DNA from: Ypsolopha sequella
Taxonomy: Eukaryota > Arthropoda > Insecta > Lepidoptera > Ypsolophidae
NCBI GenBank assembly: GCA_934047225.1
Contig: OW203992.1
Coordinates: 13,939,501-14,003,500, forward strand
Length of the DNA stretch: 64,000 bases
Direction: 5' to 3'
The notes under the pieces are model-generated. The model ran no database searches. It saw nothing but the letters and a program-made list of their open reading frames with translations, and was not told where the DNA came from. Numbering within the stretch: the stretch's first letter is position 1; each line of letters opens with the position of its first letter. This document shows, piece after piece, positions 43,827-54,110 of this stretch. The position numbers were made by a program, and so were the translations under genes.

Positions 43827-45158
43827 ACCTGCTTACAATTTTAGTATCTTGATCATGTATGTCCCAAGGCGTTACTTATTTTGGATTTCTTTCGAATATT
43901 GATATAAAATAAGATGATACTCGTACCGTAAATTATCACAAATTTTCGATAGGGGCTTTATCGAAATAAATGTTTACAACCCTTAGTCGCTGCAATGCAA
44001 CTATGAAATATGAGCGCGAATTGGTTTCATTTTTGAATTTGCCTACACTTGTAAGTATTATATTAAAAATACGCATAAATCCTCTATACTCTTTGCATCA
44101 TCGATCTCGACATTTCACAATTGTCGTTTCACTTAGGAAGTCGTATAACATGTGAATGATGTTTGAATAGAATTATTTCTGCGAAGGAGTATCAATTATC
44201 CGCCCGTCGTGATATGTTTTGGACAACAATAAAGTCAACGACTCCTCTATGAAAATGTCATCTATCCTCAGCCAGCGCGTGAAAGGAGAGCTCTGTCGAC
44301 GCGCACCCGAAGTGCCCTTATTTTTTCTGCCCATAAAAGATCCAGGTAGCAATGCAAACATTTACAAAAAGGTGACGTATCAATCGATTTTTTTCCTTGA
44401 TGTCACAAATTCGCACAAATCAAACACTGAAGTGTTAAAAATTGAGTAGCACAAAGAGTATTCGAGGTCGCACAGTAGGGAGCGCAGGAGTCGGCTTTGA
44501 GCGATGGAATCATTAGTAATGTCGGCGATGCCGTCGTCTGTCTGTAGAATCGTTTCTATTTCTATCCAAACATCTCGCTATAGCTTACAAGAAGGCAAAC
44601 ACGTAAACAACTCTTCGTGATTTATGGCTGCCCTTTTGCGACTAATTCCAAGGAATTATTTTGTCAGTTTCACAGTCATTTATTTATTTCCTTGTAGGCA
44701 TGTTATTTTGGAAATTATACCGATACAAAATATGTCAAACTTAAAAAAAGTAGAAATTAGTAGAATAAGTAAAAAACCATTTCGTTTGGACTTGGTTTTC
44801 GTTGTCACTGAAAGGCATGAAATAAAAATTAAATAATTAAAACAATTGAAAATACGAGTGCAGTTAGAAAAAGTAAACTGAAAAGATCAAAACAAGTTGA
44901 ATTTGTTAGTACGAGTACAAGATATTGGAGAAATTGTCATGTCATGTCAATGTCATTGACTATGAGATAAGTACTTAGTCAAAAATGGGTCATTTGTCCA
45001 GAGGAGGAAACGAGAAACCCATCCAAACTACGTAAGTACTTACACGTCTTGTAATGTATTTTTGTTGGTAGTACAGTTTTCACTGCAGTCAGGGGACAGT
45101 TTTGTTTAGAGTACATATTTCTAATAGTCCCCGACTGTGGTAACCTTTGTAAACGTGT
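43827..45158. other. Unassigned DNA
   Basis: No gene recognised. Frames at 43970-44155, 44219-44449 and 44624-44836 lack motifs. Small mixed-composition stretches at 44270-44340 and 44460-44560 are richer in GC but carry no clear signal. Confidence 0.35.
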
Positions 45159-45168
45159 ATACATATTA

Positions 45169-45522
45169 CAAGTGGTAGAGCTGATGCCAGGCTCAACTGT
45201 GGAGGTACCACCATCTTACTTGGAGACCCCCTCGAAGTTTTTCGGGGGAGAGTAAGAGGACAGCTCACAGGCAAAAAACCAGGAGGCCCATCATGCCTGG
45301 GGCCGATGGATGGCGGTATATCCATCCCCAATAGCCGGGCCTTATATGGAACAGACTGGTGACGGGCAGCGGCGTCACTGGTGCGAGGGTTCCGGCACCA
45401 TGCTCACCAACCCGCCTACCCAGCGTGTGTGAGTATAGGCAATTCTTCCAGGATGACCGCCGGGAGTGGCAGAGTCCTGGAATGGCTTATGTCCAGCAGT
45501 GGACGAACTAGGCTGATGGATG
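45169..45522 (+). mobile_element. Retrocopy with 10-bp TSD (LINE 3' end or SINE), 354 bp
   Basis: ATACATATTA flanks the copy exactly (45159-45168 and 45523-45532). It begins CAAGTGGTAGAGCTGATGCC, nearly the same point as the 40181 copy, and ends GGCTGATGGATG. The common start in two copies favours a SINE-like unit over random LINE truncation. It has no coding potential. Confidence 0.85.
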
Positions 45523-45814
45523 ATACATATTAAATACAACATACGTGGGATATTCGGAAAATTTTGCGTATGTATGAAAAGTATGTCAAGTAAAGCGTTT
45601 CTCCAATATCTTGTACGTCCTAACAAATATAACTTGTTTTGAGCTTTTTAGTTTACTTTTTATAACGGTAGTCGTGATCTTTTTCTAGATGTACATCTTT
45701 TCAAAATCTGTGAATGCAGATGGAACTAACTCAAAACTAATGTTTTCCAATATTTTGGTAGTTGTCCTTACTGCTTTGTCTCAAATTTTTAACTTGTTTA
45801 TCTACGAGTACAAC

Positions 45815-46240
45815 AAAAAAACCGGTCAAGTGCGAGTAGAAGTTAATCTAAACAAAAAACAAAGTTATCAATTAGTACAAAATGTATTAAACAGAACTGT
45901 AAAATTAAGTTGGTCAAGTATTATTCAATATAGATTTCAAATGATTTGGGATTTATTTATCCACTTTTGCAAAAAGGCCTGCTTTCCTATAGGTTTTGAT
46001 AATAATCAGAGACAGTGGGTGAAAACTCCAAAATTAAACTGTTCGAATATTTGGGTACGTAACCTTTAATCTACAGAATAAATTCGGTGTTTTCCAAAAT
46101 ATTACTAGTTTAGTTGTTGAGATAAACGCCGTAACAATAATTGTCTAAAACTGACAACCATTTTGGCCCCCGATATTTTAATTTTTGGAGATAAAAAAAA
46201 TATAAGTACATGTGAAAGTAATAAATTAGGTTGGTATTAA
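45815..46240 (+). repeat. GGGTTCCGTA-family relative, diverged, lacking a clear 3' end
   Basis: It starts ACAAAAAAACCGGTCAAGTG and contains GTTGAGATAAACGCCGTAAC and TGTCTAAAACTGACAACC, as in the 46670-47119 copy. The 126-codon frame at 45689-46069 runs into it and lacks motifs, so I do not call it a gene. Confidence 0.5.
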
Positions 46241-46669
46241 TAACTATTATTCGTAAATATTAAGGCACATCACTAGGTGAATGCATTGACCTGCTATATG
46301 TCAATGGGTGAATGTGATAACATCTGGTAGAATATTTTTTTTCACCAGCTATTATTAATCATTTTCTTACGGTTTTGGTAAATCAATAAAAGACACAGAA
46401 ATTGCATGATTTATTGTTTTTAGATTGGTTCATAATGAAATGATTAAGATAACGAGATACCTTCTTTAAAAGTTTAACAAATCTTTAGAATGAACATACT
46501 AGCAATACAGTAATTAATTAATAATTCATAATAATGTAGTTTTAAACAAACTGAAATTTTAATTTCAAATTGAACCCACAAAGTAAACAAATTAGCAACA
46601 ACAATTAAAATACAAACAATGCTATTTAACTTTCGGAATAAATTGAGAGTCATCACAATTTTTTATTAA

Positions 46670-47119
46670 AATAAGCTGGTCAAGTGCGAGTAAGTCTTGC
46701 GACCTAAGATTTCTAGTATTAAAATAAGTTATTACACCTAAATGAAATTTTATCAATTAGAAATACCAAATTTCCAACTAGTATACTTAGTTTATCAAAT
46801 AGACCCCGTCACAAAAATGGTCTAAGACTGACAACTTTAATAGTCCGCCATTTCCCTGTTTTTAAAGATAAAAGAAATAAAAATATATTTGTACTCTACC
46901 TAAACAATAATGACACACCACATACCAGGGTAAGAAAAATATATATTTTTCAGCTCCTTTTTCATGTATGTAATATTAAATTTCTCATTTATTTGAAATC
47001 TGTAACTCAATTCTGTCTAGGAGCTACAGACAGACCCGTGAAATATGGACGAAAGGATAGCAGAGTGATATTAATAGGGCTTCGTTTTGCCCTTTGGGTA
47101 CAGATTACAAAACTCTAAA
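46670..47119 (+). repeat. GGGTTCCGTA-type dispersed repeat, copy F
   Basis: It starts AAGCTGGTCAAGTGCGAGTA and passes AATAGACCCCGTCAC and GGTCTAAGACTGACAACTTT. It ends TTTGCCCTTTGGGTACAG and a diverged ACAAAACTCTAAAAA. Closest to copy C. Confidence 0.65.
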
Positions 47120-47244
47120 AAACAGGTAAAATTCTTTATGAAAGTAGATGTCACTTAACTGAACATACAAAATAATGAAACTGCGAAAAACAATATCACA
47201 TATCACGTAATTTAAATCATGAGTAAACTCTTACAAACTTAAAA

Positions 47245-47520
47245 ACAAATAAAACCGGCTAAGAGCGAGTCGGACTTGCGCACAAAGTGTTCCGTAGCAG
47301 TACAAAATATGGGTACGGGAGTCTAAAAAACAATTTGGTAAATAACAACAATATAGATGCCATAACAACACCAAAGCGCTAAAACAATCCGGAACCCTCT
47401 GAGTATGTACCAACAATGTGACCAAATTTTAAACTTGCATGTATTAGTTAAAACAAATAACGTTGAAAATGCTACTTTTTCGAGGTTTCTTGCACACTTC
47501 GGGTACGGGACCCTAAAAAT
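47245..47520 (+). repeat. GGGTTCCGTA-type dispersed repeat, copy G (short)
   Basis: It starts AATAAAACCGGCTAAGAGCG, then GAGTCGGACTTGCGCAC and GTGTTCCGTAGCAGTAC, and ends CGGGTACGGGACCCTAAAAA. Only about 275 bp. Confidence 0.65.
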
Positions 47521-47802
47521 AAATCAACAAAACTGTTTTCAGAAGGATGTATTAAAAGAAGATGGTACTTACTTTAAACTGTTAAATCACATACATAACA
47601 TAAGAATAAACTTTCACAGACATAAATAACCTTTGGAATTATTTGAAAGTTGACACAAATTTAGGGAACGCCTACAAACTAAATATTATTTGTTTGAAAG
47701 ATATAGTGATATTACAAAATTATAGTAAAACAACAAAATTTTCTCAAGATATTGTTTTATAGTAATATTGTATATTTCGTACCCTAACGGGCCCAGCATC
47801 AG

Positions 47803-48032
47803 TTGAGTGAGTTCGAAAAAATTGACAAGTACAAAAATTTACCTGAAATATGTCTTATGACAATTTTATTGTGTTATTTATTATCACTATATATCCTTAA
47901 AACAAAGACCTACGAAGAGCTTTTACAGCATATTTATTTGCTACAATACAAAATAAAGTGCGCTAATAATGTTTTAAATCATCTTCAGAAATCTCTGGGT
48001 CAATCAAAAACATGGAAGCTTTGTGAATCAGA
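47803..48032 (+). CDS. Possible exon or small ORF cut by the transposon at 48033
   Basis: A frame begins MSEFEKIDKYKNLP using a TTG first codon and continues with a hydrophobic segment (ICLMTILLCYLLSLYIL), then a helix-like ELLQHIYLLQYKIKCANNVL. Its last native residues before the transposon TIR are KTWKLCES. The apparent continuation to 48090 is TIR sequence. It could be an interrupted exon or chance. I recognise no family. Confidence 0.2.
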
Positions 48033-48069
48033 CTATACCCCAAGCCAGAAATCGAGAGTATCGTTTGAC
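48033..48069. repeat. Left TIR of the THAP/DDE transposon
   Basis: It pairs with 53307-53343 over 37 bases with one mismatch. The terminal CTATACCCC is part of a symmetrical CTATACCCC...GGGGTATAG pair, so a TA duplication is hidden inside the palindrome. Confidence 0.85.
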
Positions 48070-48288
48070 GTTTACTGTGATACCAGATGACGAAGAAAAA
48101 TAAATAGAGATGTCCTAAGGTATTAATTAAATTCATTCACTTAGTGAACGAATGAATTATTTTTGTTTCATAAAATAATGAATTAACTTAGCGAATGAAT
48201 CGATTGACATATTATTGGTTTTTGTTGTTTCTACATTTAATAACAATATGATAAATAAAACAATCGAGCTTTCAAGTGTCTAAATTTA

Positions 48289-49138
48289 TTAATCTGAAAA
48301 ATCTGTGTCACTGTCAGTGCTGGTTTCATCATTAACATTGATTATAAAACTATCCACAACGCCATCAATTAGGTGGTCGAGATTGCACATTTTGTCCTCT
48401 TCTTTAATAACATGAGTCACGCAGTCACTCCATTTTTGGGGTGTTACTTTTTTTATCCCTTCTTCTAACAGGCCTTTTCCTTCCGCCATTTTAAACGTTT
48501 TGTTATTCATGGCAACATGACCTTTTACCTGCGCCCATATCAGCTCAATGGGATTGAGTTCGCAATGGTACGGAGGCAGGCGTAAGATTGTGACTCCGTG
48601 CTCCGCTGCCATCTCGTCCACAACATACTTGTTGACACATTGGTCTTTGTTCTGCCGTACGATATCTATTAGAGTGGCTTTTGTATTTGTAGCATCGAAT
48701 GCTATATTTTTGCTTGTTAGCCACTCCTGTATTCTTCCTTTAGTCCAAGACATCGCAGGCAGCAACTCCACTTTTGGCATCAAGGAGGTAAAGGTAGGAG
48801 ATAAGTATGTGGGGTAGGAGGAGGTAAATCTCTGCTCTGTGTAGTGTAATGAGTCGCATACAAGTAGATTGCGTTTATGCTGGCAATGTATTAAAACTCT
48901 TGCCACCCACTCAGAGGGAGAAAAAGCGATTTTTTGCATTACGTAAGTGCAAAAAAACCGCCTTTTCTCCTTGAAATCGTTAATGGTGAAATGATCAGAA
49001 CAGAAGCATGAATGTTTTCGCAGATGTCGCCCAATTTTTAGTTTAATATCAACCCTAGTTGCTTTAATCCACTTGTTTCTCAAAGTCTAAAGTGTGATGT
49101 ACTTTATCATTGCAACCTATAACGGCACACGTACGCAT
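48289..49138 (-). pseudogene. Transposase relic: THAP finger plus DDE_3 C-terminal half
   Basis: From ATG at 49138 the frame reads MRTCAVIGCNDK, the first cysteine pair of a THAP (C2CH) finger. A frame change near 49080 leads to RNKWIKATR and CSDHF, completing the finger. After a poorly matched middle, the C-terminal half carries TKGRIQEWLTSKNIAF, then VVDEMAAEHGVTILRLPPYH and LNPIELIWAQVKG, typical of DDE_3 (IS630/Tc1-like) enzymes. The glutamate of NPIE is present, but the first catalytic aspartates are not recognisable. About 264 codons is short for the family. The long open frame begins at a TTG (49083), not a real start. It is inactive, probably an internal-deletion derivative. Confidence 0.75.
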
Positions 49139-49707
49139 TTTGTGTTCTAATTACTACCCAGAAGAAATACTACTTTCACAAAACTTAAACTTAATGTGCG
49201 GGAAAAAGTACCAAACACCATAGTCTGACTCAACTCTAGTTTGTTTATGGTCTCTGCATAAACTTGACACTTCGTTTACTGAAAACTTCTACTAGCGCTA
49301 ACTAAACTAGCGCCTTCTTGTTCATTTTGATGAAACTCAACTGACAGCTGTCAAGGAAAACGGCTCATTGGAGCTCTCTCAATGTTTGATTTTTTTCTAA
49401 AAACAAATATCAAACCCTTTCATTTGATATCCATATTGAGGAAGTAGTCAAAAAATATTTAATCCGCCATTTTGTAGGGCCGGCATTCTTGGATTTACAA
49501 TGACAACGAATGTATTAAATTATATTATCGTCAGAACTAAAGGTGCGTAACAAATTTCAACAGGAAGCGGGTCAAATTTCAATTACTAGATTTGACCCAA
49601 ATAAATAGGGCAAGCTAAATAAAATCGTTTAATAAAACCATTACAAGGAGGACGTATGCTAAGAATGTTGATTAATCATAAATATTATATTAGTCAACAT
49701 ATTATGC

Positions 49708-52470
49708 ATGAACATAATATGCAGTCATGAACATAATATGCAGTTTAATGTGAATAATTTTAGTGTTCTTAGCTGCTACAATAGATTAAAAATACAAAAA
49801 GGTGGATCCATGATTCTTGTAAAAAATAATATAAAAGCAAAGGAAAGAAAAGACATAGTAAAACTTTCTGTAGAACATCAAATTGAATTAGCTTGCATAG
49901 AAATGAGTACATATATTATTCTCTGTGTTTACCGACCCTCAGGACAAGATTACAACATTTTTGAAAAAGCAATGGAAGAGGTTTTAAAATTATTATTTGA
50001 TTCCAAGAAAAAAGTTATTATATGTGGAGATTTTAACGTAGATTTACTAGAAAAATCGATTATGCGCTCAAAATTAATACATTTATTCAAATCATTTAAT
50101 TTGTCTAATGTGTTCTTAGAACCTACTCGAATTACTCGGGATACTGCGTCATGCCTCGACAATATATTCTGTGATTGCGAATATTCAGACAATAAAGTAA
50201 TCAACCGCTTGCAGTCCGATCACAGTGGCCAAACTATAACCATTAAACAAAGCGTAAATCAATTGCCCAAAAAAGCTTTTTGCAGGCCTATTACAACTCA
50301 CAAAGTAGATTGTTTCAAAGCAAACCTAGAAGTTAAATTAGCACATTTTAATCTTCTCCAAGACGATCCAAACGCTCTCTTTACAGACCTTTTCAACATA
50401 GTCTCCAAAGAGTTCGAAAATACGTTTAAGATGCAAAAACTTTCTAACAAAAGTAAAATCACCTTCAGTGACTGGGCGACTCCAGGTATTTACAAAAGCA
50501 GAAATCATTTATACGAATTATACGACAAAAAGTCCTACAATAATAATGTTAAATTTACTGAATTCATGAAAAATTACTCACGCATCTTTAAATTGGTGTG
50601 TTTAAAAGCAAAAAGTATCTACTTGAATAAAAAACTTAAAAGGTCCGATAACAAAGTAAAAACAGTATGGAACATCATAAATACTGAAACTGGGAAAAGT
50701 AAGAAACGTGATAACGAGCTTAAGTTAAGTATTAACAATGAAGTCGTTACGGGAGATAAAGAGGTTGCGAATGCCTTTGAACAATTCTTTACTGAAATTC
50801 CTTCCTTAACAACTAAAGATTTAAATTCAAGCCCTGGGCTTGCGCAGGATCTTTTAATAGATAACGTACCGCAGTATCTTTCTGTATTTGCTTTTAAACA
50901 TATTAATTCATTAACTGTAATTAAAGCATTTAAATCGCTTAACTTGAAAAAAACCGAGGACTTATGGGGCTTATCTGTGAAAGTTATAAGTTCTGTTATT
51001 GATTTAATAGCTCCTTATTTGGCATTAATTTTTAATAAATGTGTAGATGATGGTGTCTTTCCTGACTTAATGAAGTTTAGTAAATTGATCCCCCTTTTTA
51101 AATCAGGCGACAACGGTGACCCATCAAACTATAGACCTGTGTCAGTTTTACCGGTTTTGAGTAAGGTTTTTGAAAAAATTGTTTTTAATCAATTGTTATT
51201 TCATTTTAATTTAAATAAATTGCTTCACTGTGAACAGTATGGATTCACTAGAGGGAGGTCAACCACAGATGCAGGAGTTGCTTTAGTTAAGCATATTTTT
51301 GATGCTTGGGAAGAAAAGCAGGATGCATTTGGTGTATTTTGTGACCTCTCGAAAGCCTTCGATTGCGTTAATCATGAAACACTCTTATGTAAATTAGATC
51401 ACTACGGAGTGAGGGGCAAATCTTTGGCGTTAATGAAGTCGTATCTTAGTGATCGTATTCAAAAGGTAGACATTAACGGGGTAAAATCATGTGGAGCATT
51501 AGTTAAAATGGGTGTCCCGCAGGGTTCCATATTGGGGCCCTTGCTGTTTTTAATTTACATAAATGACCTTCCCTATTTAATTAAAGACTTAACTAAGATA
51601 GTACTATTCGCAGACGACACGTCACTTATTTTTAAAGTTAATAGACGTAAAGATATCCTTGACGACGCGAATACAACTTTATCACTAGTGCTTGATTGGT
51701 TTACTGTAAATAATTTAGTTTTAAACGCAAAAAAGACGAAATGTATAAAATTCACGTTACCAAATGTAATTCAAGTGGATTGTAATTTGCTTTTGCAGGG
51801 GTCCAAGCTGGAGTTAGTTAACGAAACTAAGTTTTTGGGCATTACGGTAGACTCTCGTCTTCAGTGGGGTCCCCACATAGAAGCCCTATGTGGTAGACTT
51901 AGTTCGGCCGCATACGCTGTTAGACGCATAAGGCAAATTACTGATGTAGATACTGCTAGACTAGTCTATTTTAGTTACTTTCACAGCATTTTGTCATACG
52001 GCATGCTGTTATGGGGTAGAGCCGCGGATACAGACGCAGTCTTTGTTTTGCAGAAGAGAGCAATTCGGGCTATTTATAATATGAAGCACCGGGATTCATT
52101 AAGAGAAAAGTTCAAAGAAATTAATATATTAACTGTTCCTTGTGAATATATTTACCAAGTCCTTAGATATGTCAGAAAAAATGTTGAGTCTCTCCCAAGG
52201 CTTGGTGAGCAACATTGTAAGGAAACCAGAAATAAGTATAAACTGGCTTTTCCAAAAATCAGACTCGCCAAAGTGAGTACCTCTTTCGTAGGACATGGTA
52301 TAAGATTTTACAATAAACTTCCAAAGGAGGTCCTTACTTTGTCAGAGAATAAGTTTAAACAGTATATTAAGCAGGGCCTACTGAAAAAGGCATATTATAA
52401 AATAAATGAATATTTGGATGATGGTGAAGCATGGTGTTATAGTGATACTGATTTTAATGAAAGTAGGTAA
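49708..52470 (+). CDS. LINE ORF2: partial endonuclease and reverse transcriptase
   Basis: The 920-residue product starts inside the endonuclease domain, at a Met created by the duplicated junction. Endonuclease motifs are VYRPS (about 75-79), GDFN (107-110) and SDHSG (170-174). The reverse transcriptase has NYRPVSVLPVLSK (474-486), FCDLSKAFDCVNH (544-556), GVPQGSILGPLLF (602-614) and the catalytic FADDT (634-638). Full family proteins also carry the N-terminal endonuclease and usually an upstream ORF1, both missing here. The frame has no internal stops, so this insertion is recent, but the copy cannot make a complete enzyme. Confidence 0.93.
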   Translation: MNIICSHEHNMQFNVNNFSVLSCYNRLKIQKGGSMILVKNNIKAKERKDIVKLSVEHQIELACIEMSTYIILCVYRPSGQDYNIFEKAMEEVLKLLFDSKKKVIICGDFNVDLLEKSIMRSKLIHLFKSFNLSNVFLEPTRITRDTASCLDNIFCDCEYSDNKVINRLQSDHSGQTITIKQSVNQLPKKAFCRPITTHKVDCFKANLEVKLAHFNLLQDDPNALFTDLFNIVSKEFENTFKMQKLSNKSKITFSDWATPGIYKSRNHLYELYDKKSYNNNVKFTEFMKNYSRIFKLVCLKAKSIYLNKKLKRSDNKVKTVWNIINTETGKSKKRDNELKLSINNEVVTGDKEVANAFEQFFTEIPSLTTKDLNSSPGLAQDLLIDNVPQYLSVFAFKHINSLTVIKAFKSLNLKKTEDLWGLSVKVISSVIDLIAPYLALIFNKCVDDGVFPDLMKFSKLIPLFKSGDNGDPSNYRPVSVLPVLSKVFEKIVFNQLLFHFNLNKLLHCEQYGFTRGRSTTDAGVALVKHIFDAWEEKQDAFGVFCDLSKAFDCVNHETLLCKLDHYGVRGKSLALMKSYLSDRIQKVDINGVKSCGALVKMGVPQGSILGPLLFLIYINDLPYLIKDLTKIVLFADDTSLIFKVNRRKDILDDANTTLSLVLDWFTVNNLVLNAKKTKCIKFTLPNVIQVDCNLLLQGSKLELVNETKFLGITVDSRLQWGPHIEALCGRLSSAAYAVRRIRQITDVDTARLVYFSYFHSILSYGMLLWGRAADTDAVFVLQKRAIRAIYNMKHRDSLREKFKEINILTVPCEYIYQVLRYVRKNVESLPRLGEQHCKETRNKYKLAFPKIRLAKVSTSFVGHGIRFYNKLPKEVLTLSENKFKQYIKQGLLKKAYYKINEYLDDGEAWCYSDTDFNESR

Positions 52471-53103
52471 TAATTTAATTAATTAATATAATTTCCTAAC
52501 TTTTGATTCCTCTTAAGAGTTAACATTAATTAATTACAGACTGTAAAAGGAAATAGACTATATGAGACAGGTAGGCAAAGATATATATGTTTTTCTTTTT
52601 TCATTAACCTGAATTCCTGCTGTCTTGTATTTTCTTATCCCTTGGTTAAAGTAGATATAAGTAATTTGATGTATAGTATAAGTTTATGTTAAAAAAAAAA
52701 GACATGATCTTGCCAAGTTTCTTGCCCGTTCTTCTTAGCAAGACTAATCGAATGGGCGGAGGTAGGCATGTATTTATATATGTAACCTATTACTATGTAG
52801 TATATAGGATGGGATTTGGTCGGCTGCCTGGATTCGTGCTGGGGGCTCGGTTGGTGATCATTGAACCTGTTCCTGGTCCCTGGCCGGGTCTCCGGTATGG
52901 GTTCGGGCGGTTGATTGGATTTCATCTTGTATAATAATATTTTACCTATAATTTTAATCGTATATATATTGCTACATAAATTAAAAAAAACATTTAATCT
53001 AAGTAGTTCATGTACATTTATTATTTTATTACATATATTTTTATAAGATTAAAATTTGACTTGTGAAACGTGTATTATATATACCTACTTTGCAAAATAA
53101 ACT

Positions 53104-53134
53104 TTTTGAATTTGAATTTGAATTTGAATTTATA
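53104..53134. repeat. (TTTGAA)n tail of the LINE
   Basis: About four TTTGAA units mark the 3' end of the LINE, as is common for Jockey/CR1-group elements that end in microsatellites instead of poly(A). Confidence 0.8.
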
Positions 53135-53306
53135 TTTCTGGAATCACGTCGTTATTAGTAAAATTTGTCTCTTGACTTAATGAATTTAGTCATTTTTCTA
53201 TACTATTGAACGAATTGAACGAATTAATTTATCGAACCCATCACTTCATGGAAACACTAGTGAAATAAATCTGGCCACATTATTCAGGGAAATGACAGTA
53301 GTGTCT

Positions 53307-53343
53307 GTCAAACGATACTCTCGATTTGTGGCTTGGGGTATAG
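53307..53343. repeat. Right TIR of the THAP/DDE transposon
   Basis: GTCAAACGATACTCTCGATT to CTTGGGGTATAG is the reverse complement of the left TIR with one mismatch. Confidence 0.85.
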
Positions 53344-53349
53344 CTGGTA

Positions 53350-53820
53350 CGTGAAAATTATTGATAACAACCGGTTTATGTGATAAATGTATTAAATGTA
53401 TTACTGTCACCTTTTGAGTTGGTATTTGTATTAGTAACTACCGAAAGTTATTAATAATTAGCAATTAATTACACGCCACAGGATAAGAAAAAAATATACT
53501 ATAAGTAGGGCTATTTTTATAGCTGGCTTTATAGCAAACTTGAGACAAGACTTTTCGTATATTTTTTGTATAGCAAAGGTTATAAATTAATGTTCATAGA
53601 TTTTTATTTTATTTATAAAGTAATCGAATACTTCTCAACCGCCATATTTTTCCTGTGTTTTTTACATAAGTTATTTAAGCAGCTAGAAGCGTAATTTTTC
53701 TCATAATTTTCAGTCCATTAGTTTCGGGGATAAGAGACGAATACATGTTTTTTTCGATTTTTTCTTGAAATATATTTTTTATATATATGTTTTACTCCAC
53801 ATAAATACAAATACTTAAAT
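53350..53820. other. Unassigned DNA with a GGGTTCCGTA-family fragment
   Basis: No gene. CATTAGTTTCGGGGATAAG at about 53712 resembles the internal GATAAG module of the GGGTTCCGTA repeats, suggesting a degraded piece. Confidence 0.35.
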
Positions 53821-54110
53821 GGTTTTTGTCGCTATATTTCGACCCCTCAGTGGGGCCATCATCAGGCGAATAGGAAAAAATATTTTATAGCACACCGTGC
53901 GTAAAATGACCACTTTACGCACGCGCGCGTGCGTAAAGTCGGCATTTTCCGCACTTGTACTATAAAAAATTATACGAAACTCGTGCGAGAAACTTTTTCT
54001 CGACTCGTGTGATTGCAGCACTCGCCTTCGGCTCGTGCCGCAAACTCACACTCGTCAGAAAACGTTTCATCGCTCTCGTATCGTAATGTACTAATATGAC
54101 ATATATGTAG
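53821..54110. repeat. Dispersed repeat with TATTTCGACCCC end and a 28-bp palindrome
   Basis: It begins CGCTATATTTCGACCCCTCA, related to 12295-12310, and contains GACTCGTGTGATTGCAGCAC and CGCCTTCGGCTCGTGCCGC. Positions 53912-53939 form a perfect 28-bp palindrome with an alternating CG core. Non-coding. Confidence 0.5.

Larger units (their letters stand above)
49706..53134 (+). mobile_element. 5'-truncated LINE (Jockey/CR1 group) with (TTTGAA)n tail
   Basis: It contains the downstream part of an apurinic-type endonuclease and a complete reverse transcriptase in one 920-codon frame, about 630 bp of 3' UTR, and a terminal TTTGAA repeat (about 53106-53131). The endonuclease N-terminus is absent, the usual 5' truncation. 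At the 5' junction a 19-bp segment is tandemly duplicated (49706-49724 and 49725-49743). It is inserted inside the THAP/DDE transposon. I see no secure target duplication. Confidence 0.88.
48033..53343 (-). mobile_element. THAP/DDE DNA transposon with TIRs of about 37 bp, split by a LINE
   Basis: The left end (48033-48069) begins CTATACCCCAAGCC and continues ATCGAGAGTATCGTTTGAC. The right end (53307-53343) is its reverse complement with one mismatch. Flanks are compatible with a TA target. Inside lies a minus-strand transposase relic (48289-49138), and a 3.4-kb LINE (49706-53134) sits between it and the right end. Subterminal GAACGAAT and TGAATTAA-like repeats occur at both ends (about 48125-48215 and 53160-53250). 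Without the LINE the element is about 1.9 kb. Confidence 0.85.

Noticed and set aside
45689..46069. 126-codon frame starting MYIFSKSV
   Set aside because: It runs straight into a GGGTTCCGTA-family repeat and has no motif, so it is probably chance.
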